This document shows positions 1-10,053 of a stretch of DNA of 64,000 nt, piece after piece. The notes under the pieces were generated by a model, which ran no database searches, was not told the DNA's origin, and saw nothing but the letters and a program-made list of their open reading frames with translations. The DNA is taken from the NCBI GenBank assembly GCA_000827205.1, contig KN832570.1:468128-532127 (forward strand). Direction: 5' to 3'. The stretch is from Plicaturopsis crispa FD-325 SS-3 (Eukaryota > Basidiomycota > Agaricomycetes > Amylocorticiales > Amylocorticiaceae). Position numbers and translations under genes: made by a program. The number at the start of each line of letters is the position of its first letter. The first letter of the stretch is position 1.

Positions 1-204
1 TGCGATTCCGGAGACGACCACGCTTGCACAAGGCAACATAGACGGTCGCCGTGCTGCCATTACCAATCTGTTCAAGTACGTCGTAGTTCTGTCCAAGTAT
101 TCAGCAAGATACACCATTGCATGCTATGGGTCAAAGACCGTACTTACCTCGATTCCATCTGACATCTGCTGGTCTCTATCATCGAGGTTACCGGATATCG
201 GCAT
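1..204 (-). CDS. Protein kinase, 5' end only (runs off left edge)
   Basis: The minus strand starts with ATG at 204 and encodes 19 residues, then a GTAAGT intron (147-68), then a second exon from 67 to the window edge. The second exon reads IGNGSTATVYVALCKRG, which matches the glycine-rich ATP-binding loop of a protein kinase (GxGxxxxV). The loop with ATVY is reminiscent of STE20-type kinases, but the catalytic core lies outside the window, so the subfamily is a guess. The intron has consensus ends and joins in phase 0. The start codon is the first ATG in frame and sits directly before a short acidic N-terminus, as expected for kinases whose domain begins near residue 20. Confidence 0.6.
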
Positions 205-1041
205 GATTCCCAAGAGTCAGAACAAAGATAGTAGGATGATTAGAGTGATTATAAGTTCATTGAGAGAGAACAGAGGATAGCGCTTGAGGCGGACATGAAA
301 GAACGAAACAGAAATTGAGACGCGATGCGTCCAACGCGTTCTGCCAATTGGGCACGTGGATTTCTTCGGGTCATGCCGATGATTTGAGACTCCGCGAATA
401 TGCGCGGTTTCATTTTCACGTCGTTCACCAATCGTTCACCACAAGTTCATTCTGACTAGAACTACGAAGCACCAGTTCCTGCTAATGGAGCGGCCAAAAA
501 ACGATGGTGGTGGTCGTAGGTAGCGTTTTCACCCAACGCATGAAATATTTTTCGACTGACTGACCATGCCGTTCCTCCCCACAGAGTCGCTTAGGATGGG
601 AATCGGTAACACTGTACCGGTTCAAGATATTGAGGTGGAGTGGTGCATCGAATTGCAGCTCATGAAACCCCTTGAACTCCCCTACCGGATGATACGCCCT
701 AATTCTCACAAAATGTCTCAACACTTGACGCGCCGAAGAATCAAATTCACCCGGAGTGGAGACCTTGCCTGACCCGTCTAACCGAGGGTTCTCTTCTCAA
801 AGTACTACCCGTGAAGCTATGAAACTACTCTCACATCTGAGCGGCCTCTGGTAACCGTACCTCCTATCTCGAGCGAGCGATGGTATAAATGCCCAACAAA
901 CTTGCAAGGGGAAAGCCATTGCGACAACCACCCTCAGCCGCATACCTCCAAAGCAACTACCGGTCAAAAGGTGCATTCACATCTGTTGTATATAAAATAA
1001 AGTACCTGACATTAACACTCTTGATCACCAGCTCAGTTGCG
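205..1041. other. Intergenic: kinase and tyrosinase 5' regions
   Basis: Divergent upstream region between the kinase and the first tyrosinase. I see no convincing gene. From about 905 to 1041 the sequence matches the region upstream of the second tyrosinase at 49470-49600 on the other strand, so it belongs to the inverted duplication. A TATA-like stretch (GTATATAAAAT) lies at about 986-997, roughly 50 bp before the tyrosinase ATG. Confidence 0.5.
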
Positions 1042-2184
1042 ATGTTCTCCAGCCTTTCCAAATTGTCCGCGTTGGTCGCCGTCCTGGGGATCGCGTCCAC
1101 CGCCGACGCGTCCCCGACGTGCACCAAGCCCGCCGTCCGCAAAAACTGGAACACCCTCTCCAAGCCCGAGAAGACGGACTTCCTCAACTCCATCAAGTGC
1201 CTCGCCAAGCTTCCGCACAACCCCGCGCTGAAGACGACGTTCAACCCCGAGGGCCTGCCCAAGCGCAACGAGTCCGGCAGCTTCTACGACGACATCATCT
1301 TCATGCATATGGACATCAGCCCGCCGATGCACACGCAGGGGCTCTTCCTGCCATGGCACCGCTGGTACATCAACGCGTTCGAGGGCGCGCTGAAGGACAA
1401 GTGCGGCTTCAAGGGCACGCTGCCGTACTGGGACTGGACGAAGGATGCGGCTGACTTTGAGCACGCGTCCGTGTACATGGACGATGATGAGGAGAGTGGC
1501 TTCGGTGGATGGGGCGACCCCAAGCAGGACTTCCAGATCACGACCGGCGCCTTCAAGGACTTCGTAAGTAGTTCGACATTGCGCGACGGCGGCCTTTACT
1601 AAATAGTAAACCCGCAGCACGTTTCGTACCCCAACTACCACCGTGTCCGCCGCAACTTCACGCTGCAGCCGTACTTCCCCCTTAGCCGCTCCGAGTACCC
1701 GATCGCCGACCTCAAGGCCAACGAGACCTTCTCGGCCACTGAGGTGCAGCGCATGATTGGCGACTTTGACGGCGACTACCAGGCGATGTCGCAGTACATC
1801 GACGCTGAGCAGGGCGCGCGCTGGGCGGTGCACTTGATTGCAGGCGGCGACTTTGCGGACGCTTGCCCGACCAACGCCGTTGGCTGCACCCCGGACACCA
1901 AGTGGTCCGCCAACGACCCGCTGTTCTGGATCCACCACGCTTTCCTCGACAAGGTGAGCATTTGATACTCATTGTGAAGGCTCATGCTCAGTGTCCTTTC
2001 CCAGATTTGGTCCGACTGGCAAAACCACAACGTTAAGGACAACTTCAACACGTTCGCCCCTGGCGCGACGGCGAAGAACACCACCAAGAGCTCGATGATG
2101 GTTTCGGATGGGATGTTCGAGGCCACTACTTTCGGCAATGTCATCGACACCAAGGGTGGTTTCCTCTGCTACACTTACGAGTAA
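1042..2184 (+). CDS. Short secreted tyrosinase (copy 1)
   Basis: Three exons (1042-1563, 1618-1953, 2005-2184; both introns phase 0) give 345 residues. Residues 1-23 form a signal peptide ending in TADA. The CuA site is seen as HMDISPP, MHTQG and FLPWHRW, and the CuB site as AVHLIAGG and NDPLFWIHHAFLDKIW, so the copper-binding histidines of a type-3 centre are present. Members of this family oxidise phenols and catechols to quinones. The protein lacks the long C-terminal cap of large intracellular mushroom tyrosinases and fits the short extracellular class. It is convergent with the coiled-coil gene at 3181-6675. A copy differing by a single residue (S to N in exon 3) lies inverted at 48330-49469. 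The start was chosen because the signal peptide begins there and the upstream in-frame extension is promoter sequence shared with copy 2. Confidence 0.88.
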
Positions 2185-3180
2185 AGAGATCAACGTAAAT
2201 TCGGTACGTGCACTCTTTTTTTTGAGAGCGTGCTAGGCATCGTCGCTCATTCATATTTTCTGTAGGCGGTGCGCTCGATGCGCTTTCGCTTTCTAGTCTT
2301 CGTGTTATCCAATTGGTAAATATCTATCATGTACCGTGCTTTATCCCGGTCAGCTATACACATTTGCATGGACTCAAAAAATCATCTTCGCATTGAAGCC
2401 GGCTGTCCTCAAAGTCACACTTTGAACTGGAAGTGCATTATCACACCGTGCCTGACACTCTGCCCTGGCTATTTTCACAAGATAAACAGCAGCATATCAC
2501 GAGCCTTCTCCTCGACTTTCACGCTTGACAGGCTCCTTTTTGAGGGAGGTATCTGTCCGATGTGGGCGGCGGCGATCTACAGGTCCTGCCTTTTGCGGCT
2601 TTCAGGGGGGTTTCCCCAAATGGGCATTCGACTCATCTGTCCCGCAGGGTCATGAAAGCTCGCGATGCCCTTTACCACTTACCTCCATGTCCCCAGCCGC
2701 CGAGCCTACGAAACGCTGCATGTACGCCCCATATCGTGACTATTTGTTGAGACCACGATGCACTTTGTCTAGCTTTGTCGCGGGTTCGTGAGACCGCATG
2801 GCAATATAGTGGCGTCACGGTTTCGTCCAAATTCCCCGCGGTCGGGAACATCAGAGCTTTCGCGATCCATCTACTGAAATTTCCCTGAGGTAGTCGACTG
2901 GTGGTTGTTTAGTGAGTTTGATCGTCTTCCTGCAATTTGTGACGAGTTTTTATGGCTTGACCTACGCACACTGGCATGTCTTCATCGTTGCCATTAAACG
3001 CCACTCGACGCCACCTCATAATTGAAGGCGAAAAGCAGATAGAGTATTGATATATTCCTAGGATTGATGTTCATACAAATGGGTGGGTGGGTATCGTACA
3101 ACATGCTGAAAAGGCTATACCCAATCGTCAGCTCAGGTGAGCGGATCTAGAATCACAAACGACGACACTTACTCCTTGTC
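2185..3180. other. Intergenic, tyrosinase and coiled-coil 3' ends
   Basis: Convergent 3' region. The first 250 bp or so (to about 2440) matches the region downstream of tyrosinase copy 2; the remaining part has no counterpart there. I see no gene in it. Confidence 0.5.
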
Positions 3181-6100
3181 TCATGAAAACACATCGTGCA
3201 CGTTCGAACGCGTCAAAAGTTCACTCAAGCCCCTTGCCACAAGTCCAGCACCTTCTTTCACTTTCTCCTTCTGCGCTTCCACAACCCTCGGCAACATCTG
3301 CGTATCAAAGCGGTCTGGATGCCACCGTCGAATATGCTCCTTGATACGGTCTTTCGATGACTTTGTCTTGTCACCGGGGTAGAGAGGGGATAGGATGTAC
3401 CCGCTGATGGCAAGCGTCGTAAGCTCTTCGACAGAGTTCGGTCGTTTGAGCATGGGCCAAGGGAAGCTATCCCAGGTAAGGCTATCGGTCGAACTCTTGA
3501 TGCGAGTCCATTGCCGTTCGTGCGTCTGGAAAAGCTGGACGATTTCCTCCTTGGTCGGAATCTTCCCGGCCTGCTTCATCTGTCGCTCAGCCTCGAGCCG
3601 TTCCTGCTCTCTCCGGAACTTCTCCTGTTGTTTCTGAGCCTGTTCTGCTTGCCGGCGTGCCCACTCCGCTTCGTCAAATCCTCCAGACGCCGCAGAGGTT
3701 GTCGAACCGCCGGATCCTGCTCGCGGAGTACCCGATGAGGTCTTGGAGCCGGTTGATGACGTCGAGGTCCGGCTGGTATTCGATGAAGGCGCGCCCGTCG
3801 ACGACGCAGATGCAAAACTGGACGCGGACGACCATGCATGTGTTCCCGATGCAGCACGATGGCCAGCTGTGTATGAATCGCGGTTGGGGTCCGTGGCGTT
3901 GATATTGAAGCTCGCCTGGCCCTGGTTGAAGCTACCTTGGCGGCGACGAAATTCCTCCTCGCGACGTTTGAGCTCCTGCGCCTGCTGTTCGTATTCTTTG
4001 CGCATGTTCTCGTCGCGGCGCTTGGCATCCCGTCGCAACTCTTCCTCCCGTGCTGCCCGTCGTAGCGCTGCTTCCTGCGCCTCAGCCTCTCGTCGAGCTT
4101 GGGCTTCCCGTTCCCGTTCCCGCTTCGCCTCTGCTGCCGCCTCTCTTTCCTCCGCCTCACGTCTGGCCTCGGCTTCACGTTTGAGGTTGGCGTCTTCTCG
4201 CGCCTTCGCCTCTCTCGCCTGCGCTTCACGGGCAGCTTGTGCCTCGGCTGCCTCTCGTTCTGCCTGTGCATCCGCTTCTCGCTCTGCTTCACTCCGTTTC
4301 TCGAGTTCCTGCCGCTCTGACTCCCTCCGTCGCTCGGCCTCCTTGAGTGCCAACTCGGCCTCACGCTGCTGACGTCGTGCGTCCGCCTCCCGTTTCCGTG
4401 CCTCCTTGGCCAGCCGCTTCGCCTCAGCCTCCTTCTGCTTCACCTCCGCTTCCTTCCGCTTGGCCTCTGCCTCCTTCCGCTTGGCCTCTGCCTCCACCCG
4501 TCGCGCCTCAAGCTCCCTACGATTCAGCTCCTCTTCCTTAAGCCTCAACATCTCCTCCCGTTGTAGCCGTTTAATCTCTTCCTCTCGTTCCCGTAGCTCC
4601 GCCTCAATCCGTTCTTTCTCCTCTTCCCTTCGCCTTGATTCAGCTTCCCTACGTTCCAGCTCCTCTTCCCGTCGTTTGAGATCTTCCTCTCTCCGCTTCA
4701 TCTCCTCTTCTCTCTGAAGAGCCAACTCCGCCTTGCGTCGCGTCTCCTCCGCCAGCTTCAGGTCCTGGAGCCGCTTCGCCTTCTCAGCACGCTTCTCTTC
4801 CACACGCCTCTCCTCGGCACGCCTCTCCTCCATTCGCTTCTCCTCCATGCGCTTCTCCTCCATCTCTATGCGCCTCATCTCCGCTCGTTTCATATCCTCC
4901 TTCTGTAGCCTCTCCCTCTCCGCTTCGAGTGCTCGTTTCCGGGCCTGTTCGGCGTTGCGTTGTGTCTCGAGACGCTGTCTCTCTTCGGCAGCCTGGCGGG
5001 CCGCCTGCAACTCGAGCTCTTCCATCGACCCGACATGGAAAGGTCCGTCATCATCCAGATCGTCACTGATTTCTTCCGACTCGTGCTCTGCCTCGGATTC
5101 ATCCTCGTATTCCTCGGAGTCCTCGTGAAAGCTTTGCTGAAAGGTGCTGCCGCCGAAGTTTGCAGGACTGCCCGAAGCCCGAAAATCCTGGGCCGAAGTG
5201 CGGGTACGAAGGGCAGGCGACTGCCAGTAGCCGTCTGGGACATGTGCCGCGCGGTCGTAACGAGGATCGGTAGGTGATCGCGACGGGGTGCCCATCGCTC
5301 TCGAGCTGGGACTGCTCGAGGATTGTCGATCCGCAGTAAAGGAGCGCTTATTGACGATTGGTCTGGTGGACGACGCGGGCGAGGGATACGGACGAGACGG
5401 GATGTCGACAGGGCGCGTTGGAGAAGCCGACGTGGCCGACGTAGGACTGGGGACGCTCAGGCGGTCCCCCGCACGCACGTCGGGGATGCTGCCAATACTT
5501 TGGCGGGCATCTGCTCGAGCGGGGGTATAGGCTTCGCGCTCCCGCGCTCTGGCCATCCCGCTCCAGGGCTGCTCATTCTCCTGTCTTGTCGCCTGCTCGC
5601 GCTCAGTAGCCTCCTGCGGGTCAAGTGCTCGGCTGCCTTCAGAGACACGACCGGGATCGTTCATACGTTCAGCAGCGACGCCACCGGCAGCTCGATAAGA
5701 AGAGGACATACTGGCCGTGCTGCCTCGTCTTGCTTTGGAGAGCGTGCGGGACATGAGAGCGTCCTGTTCTGGAGTAATCGTCGGCTTCCAGAACTCGGGC
5801 GGTATCTTCGGCGGCGAGCTTGCGACCGACCGGCCGATAGAAGTGTAGCTGTCCCCACGAGGACGGGTGATAGGGTAAGGCTCCATGTACTCCGGCTCAT
5901 CTGTTAAGGGCGGAGGCCTTCGACGATCTGGCGGACGCTCGTTTGGCGTTGCCATCCCGGTCCCGCTGCGTGGTCGCAAAGATGGCGTAGGCGATGGCAG
6001 ACCAGACTCCATCCCTTCAGGACGATTTAACGACGCGCGGCGCTCGAGAGGTCTCTCGCTCGAAGGTGTGCCAACCGGATTGTATATTGCGTATGAGCGC

Positions 6101-6675
6101 TCTGAGACACCAGAGTCCCTCCTACCAGCGGTAGCACGCGTTTCTGGCTCGTGAGTAGTAGGCACATGCGCAAAGTAGCCTTGGGCTTGCTCAGAAGCGG
6201 CGACAGGCGTCCCAGGCGTCCTACGAGGGTGATCGCTGTTGCCCAAAGTATTGCTTCTCGTCTGAGATCTACTCGCCTGGCCATCCTCCCGCTTAATGCT
6301 ATCCATGATAGACTGCTGCTCCTTTATCATTGCATCTGACCAAGCGGGATTTACCTCCTGACCCGCAGCCCACCTCCGCTCCTGCCGCTCGCGCTCGAGG
6401 GCGATCTGATACTGCTCTTGCGCAAGGCGACGGTAACGGCTGACGGTGGTTTCGTGCGTGCGGTTTATCTGCTCGTTCTGGCTTTCATTTATGCCATATT
6501 GCCTTAGCCGGGCGAGTTCGCTATCTCTCTGTGCGGCAGCCTCCTCGATCATGGGCACCATACTCGCATGGATCCGCTCCCTGAGATCATTCTTCCAAGC
6601 CTCGTCTGGCTCCGTGTCATCTACGTGTAGCTGAGTAGAGGGCGCATGAGAGGCTCGCGCGGTCACCGTGGTCAT
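3181..6675 (-). CDS. Giant coiled-coil protein with C-terminal J-like domain
   Basis: A single uninterrupted frame of 1164 residues. Residues 1-130 are a helical, conserved-looking N-terminus; about 130-500 are Ser/Pro/Arg-rich and probably disordered; about 510-535 form an acidic run; about 540-910 are a nearly continuous Glu/Arg/Lys coiled coil rich in RREEE and KRKEAE heptads; about 930-1040 are Ser/Thr-rich. The tail from about 1045 contains RRWHPDRF, the HPD signature of J domains that stimulate Hsp70, within an otherwise divergent setting (SKDRIKEHIRRWHPDRF). I infer a J-domain-like module; the role of the protein is unknown. A truncated, insertion-split copy lies at 45133-47913. The N-terminal block (ALERERQERRW, PAWSDAM) weakly resembles those of the genes at 10054 and 40668. 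No intron is needed. Confidence 0.75.
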   Translation of the reverse strand: MTTVTARASHAPSTQLHVDDTEPDEAWKNDLRERIHASMVPMIEEAAAQRDSELARLRQYGINESQNEQINRTHETTVSRYRRLAQEQYQIALERERQERRWAAGQEVNPAWSDAMIKEQQSIMDSIKREDGQASRSQTRSNTLGNSDHPRRTPGTPVAASEQAQGYFAHVPTTHEPETRATAGRRDSGVSERSYAIYNPVGTPSSERPLERRASLNRPEGMESGLPSPTPSLRPRSGTGMATPNERPPDRRRPPPLTDEPEYMEPYPITRPRGDSYTSIGRSVASSPPKIPPEFWKPTITPEQDALMSRTLSKARRGSTASMSSSYRAAGGVAAERMNDPGRVSEGSRALDPQEATEREQATRQENEQPWSGMARAREREAYTPARADARQSIGSIPDVRAGDRLSVPSPTSATSASPTRPVDIPSRPYPSPASSTRPIVNKRSFTADRQSSSSPSSRAMGTPSRSPTDPRYDRAAHVPDGYWQSPALRTRTSAQDFRASGSPANFGGSTFQQSFHEDSEEYEDESEAEHESEEISDDLDDDGPFHVGSMEELELQAARQAAEERQRLETQRNAEQARKRALEAERERLQKEDMKRAEMRRIEMEEKRMEEKRMEERRAEERRVEEKRAEKAKRLQDLKLAEETRRKAELALQREEEMKRREEDLKRREEELERREAESRRREEEKERIEAELREREEEIKRLQREEMLRLKEEELNRRELEARRVEAEAKRKEAEAKRKEAEVKQKEAEAKRLAKEARKREADARRQQREAELALKEAERRRESERQELEKRSEAEREADAQAEREAAEAQAAREAQAREAKAREDANLKREAEARREAEEREAAAEAKREREREAQARREAEAQEAALRRAAREEELRRDAKRRDENMRKEYEQQAQELKRREEEFRRRQGSFNQGQASFNINATDPNRDSYTAGHRAASGTHAWSSASSFASASSTGAPSSNTSRTSTSSTGSKTSSGTPRAGSGGSTTSAASGGFDEAEWARRQAEQAQKQQEKFRREQERLEAERQMKQAGKIPTKEEIVQLFQTHERQWTRIKSSTDSLTWDSFPWPMLKRPNSVEELTTLAISGYILSPLYPGDKTKSSKDRIKEHIRRWHPDRFDTQMLPRVVEAQKEKVKEGAGLVARGLSELLTRSNVHDVFS

Positions 6676-9600
6676 CGGGCGTGCGCAGGCGATATATGTC
6701 GTAGATGCAGATAGATATTCGTCGGTAGCCTATGTCGTCGCCGTGAACAATGAAGACAAGATCGGTCTGCCTGCAGAAGTACGACAGCGATAGGAAGGGG
6801 GGAAGAGGGGATTCAGGCGAGTATGCGTGGTACAATTCACGAATCTCTGCCTCGCGCCGCCGAAGAGCGTTTGACCTGCGTCCAAGCCCTGAACCGATCG
6901 CGCCTCATGTTCAGCCGAGAATTGCAGGCCAGAGACTGTCGAGACATACCAGAGTTAAGATATGTTGTTGTACTAACCGGACGGGCGCCTGTCCGTTCCA
7001 ACGAACGAGATCAGTTGACAGAAACAAGAAGGAAAGGCGAACGAAAGATAGAGCCGCCAGTGCGAGCAGCCACTGCATTCGTCGGACGACCGTGTGGCGA
7101 CGCGTAACTCACCAATTGGGGCGTTACTGGCCTCGTTTCCTGCCTTCTTCCCATTTCCTGCCCTCGGATCTCCCGTGTTCTGATGGTCACGCTCCAGAAA
7201 TCGTACAAACCGCGAACCGTGTCGTGGTCGTTCTGCAGCGAGGTCGACGAGGGCACCGGTCACGCGAGGCACATTGGCAAAAAATTGGCACCAATTGGCA
7301 GTGGTTTGGTTCGGAACTCGGTGCGTGTCTTCAAAAACGAGGCATCGAGGTCTGGAACGATGATTGACGGTGACCGGGCGACAATCCCGTAGCCGGAAAA
7401 GTTACAGGACATGGTCGAAGGAGAGAGAGAAAACGGTGAGCGTCGAGTGCACATTTGCCATGGCTTCAGAGCGCTCATCCGAGCTTTCAAATTCCAACCT
7501 TTTGGAATTCGAACTTTCGCGGTCGTTCGACGCGTTTTTCTCGCAAAACCTCCACTGGCAGCTCTGAGCCTCTGATAGCTCTCGACAAGGATGTCCTCAG
7601 CTTTATATAACATAGCTGCTTCAAGCGAAAGGCTACGCGCAGGTAACGCCCGACATAGTACTGTCTTTTACGATTTTTGATCAAAAGCCCAAGAAGTGGA
7701 CTGTGATCCGTCTGTCTAGAAGAAAGACAAGCTTGTCGTCTATCGACAGGTTCCCTTCATGGACAGACACGATTACAGTCTTCCCAAGAAGGGCTTTCAA
7801 TACACAGGCCGTCTGTAGTGCCAAACAAAACGGCAGCGGTGAGTGTCCAATGTTCGAGCAACGTGGCTTCATGGGGCTTTGCATCTGTCACTTGCCTTTG
7901 CAGCGCACGGCCGACAGGCACAGGTGCGCACACCCACTAACCTGCGCCTGATCCTATCGGCCTCGGGGCATCAAAACACGTCCTCTCCCAATGACGACGC
8001 GCCTTGGATATCATAACAAGAGCCACGCATCAGGGCCGATACGTACGATCAAGGACACCTCTTCCTGACTATGACTTTGAAACCTGTGCGGCTCGTCCTA
8101 GGCTTGCTGGCTTTGACTACCAGTTCTGTCAATGCGATAGCCAAGGCGCGACGCACGACCTTTTTCATGGACGATCTCGCTCTCTTGCATATGCTCCAAC
8201 TTGGATGGCACTCATATCAACGCTCGTGTCAAAATCTGGCTGGCTATCTGCTCATCGCTTCGCCTATATCGTCGGTGTTATGAGCCACGACTGCTGTGCA
8301 CGCCGTTGGACGTCTACTGCCGAGACCCTGGCCTGGTCTATTACATCTTGGCCATAGCTCTCGGCGGGCTATATACACTCGCAACACGCCGTGTTGATGA
8401 ACTTATCGAGGTGCGACGCGCGTCCTTTGTCCTGCGCATCTTCATTATCTTCTACGCTGGATATCTACGCGGCTATCATCCAACCATTCTGCGGCCGATG
8501 TCGATACTACGCATGCGTGGTTTACACGCTCGTTTCCATGAATCCTCGCGATCGTCTCCGCCGCCATCCTCGGCTTTCACTCATATCGGAAAGCTTCGGA
8601 TCCCCCTGGAAATAGGCCCGGGCTGCGCCTGCGCAGTCCACCTCCTTATCCTATCCAAGGTACATAAATGAAACGCAGCGCTGAACACCCTTTCCTAGAT
8701 ATGCGCACCTGCGTTGATATTACGTCGCACGTCGATCTCCCTTCTAGTCAGCCGTTTCATCGCTATCGAAAGCAGCGGCTAGCTATGCAGGATTAGTGCG
8801 CGCTACGTCCTGTGACGACATGTGCCAGGATACTTTGTCCGTGATTGGCGCTCACAGTCTGGGAATCCGCTCTGGCTAGCCTGTGTCTATAACCTACCGT
8901 GCGACTCACAGGAAGTGGGGCATCGAGAGCAGGTGAGTGCTGTTAAGCTATCTGCATTCTCGACTTCTAACTGTCTCCAGATTGCTTCCACTCCAAAACA
9001 ACGCCCTATGCTTCCTAGCTATACCTGGGTATATTGCGTCAATATATCCCGAACGCTGGGAAGACATCGTGACTAGTGAAACTATTGGTCGGGCACAGTG
9101 GGTTCTGGAGATAGGTCTTCATATGATTCCACGTTCAAACGTCCATCGTCTGACAACAGAACCTTGCGACGTTCATTGATCTAGTCACATTTTCTCCGCG
9201 CGGAATCATAAACCCCATCCACCGGCGGCTGGTGGGTCTTCATTTCCCCATGCCACACGCTGCTCACGCGCGTGTTGACACCGCTTTATCGACGCTAAAT
9301 TTCCGGTCTCAGATGTGCAGGTGCCAGGGACTCGAGCTTCTCATATCCGGGCACAAGACCGGTGCGTTTTCACCCAGACTCTCATTGGCGGGCTACTTCA
9401 GGCTAACCAATATCTTAGCCGATTTTTTTGTCTTTTGCGGATCGTAGATGGGGCCTCCCGCCCCGAGCTACGCACCGTAGACCGTCAATCACAACGGTTG
9501 ATCCTTGTGGATCCAATTACCGCTTGCCAATTGTGTTTGAGCCCCTCCTGCTCCCCCCTCGGCGGGTCATGTTCGATGCCCGTTCCCAGTATCGACGTTT

Positions 9601-10053
9601 ATCAGATGACATTTTGTACCCTACGCCCTGCTTATCACTTTCCTATCCCTCCTTTGTTGTCCACCACAAGATCCAAGAATGCCCGAATCATCCACTTCCA
9701 CGCGATGTTATCGTGCTAAGGGTCTGGGGGTCGGCTGCGCGCTCGCGGAGTCCGTGAATATCATCAAGATGGCAGCCTGTGTCGGCGCGAAACAAGCAAG
9801 AAAGGACAAAAAGATCCCAGTCCGAGGTGTTCCATGCCCCAAGCCGGCTTTTGTCCGTGAGTCAAGTGTTTTCTTTACCGGCCGCAACACGAGGCGTCGA
9901 GTCATCTTCTTATTCCCATCTTCGTCCTCACAACTTTTTTTTTCACTATATACCACTCTGACGTCGCCCGCGCCCGCTCCTGCTCTTTCTAAACCTATCT
10001 AAACTTGCTCCAGCTCTCATTCACACACGAGAAAGAAAAAAAAACACGATCCT
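6676..10053. other. Long region without a recognised gene
   Basis: 3.4 kb. Open frames here are short and none resembles a known family. The frame at 8201-8671 (plus) has hydrophobic stretches and the overlapping frame at 8071-8283 begins with a signal-like segment; together they could be remnants of a decayed membrane-protein gene, but I cannot support one. The last 100 bp (about 9930-10050) hold a TATA-like CTATATACC near 9946 and a CT-rich leader, consistent with the promoter of the gene at 10054. Confidence 0.4.

Larger units (their letters stand above)
905..5040 (+). repeat. Left arm of inverted gene-pair duplication
   Basis: This stretch (tyrosinase promoter and gene, intergenic remnant, and the C-terminal half of the coiled-coil gene) is repeated in inverted order at about 45280-49600. 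Similarity is very high across the tyrosinase and its roughly 130-bp promoter, continues about 250 bp past the tyrosinase stop, and resumes in the J-like tail and coiled coil. Copy 1 has about 600 bp more in the space between its two genes. Ends are approximate, judged by eye. Confidence 0.75.

Noticed and set aside
1033-1938. 301-codon minus-strand open frame across tyrosinase copy 1 (and its mirror at 48906-49445)
   Set aside because: Antisense shadow: it spans a tyrosinase intron and mirrors the same codons in both copies.
8004-9180. Overlapping plus-strand frames with hydrophobic stretches
   Set aside because: I tried to join them as a membrane-protein gene, but frames break without splice sites and no family signature appears.
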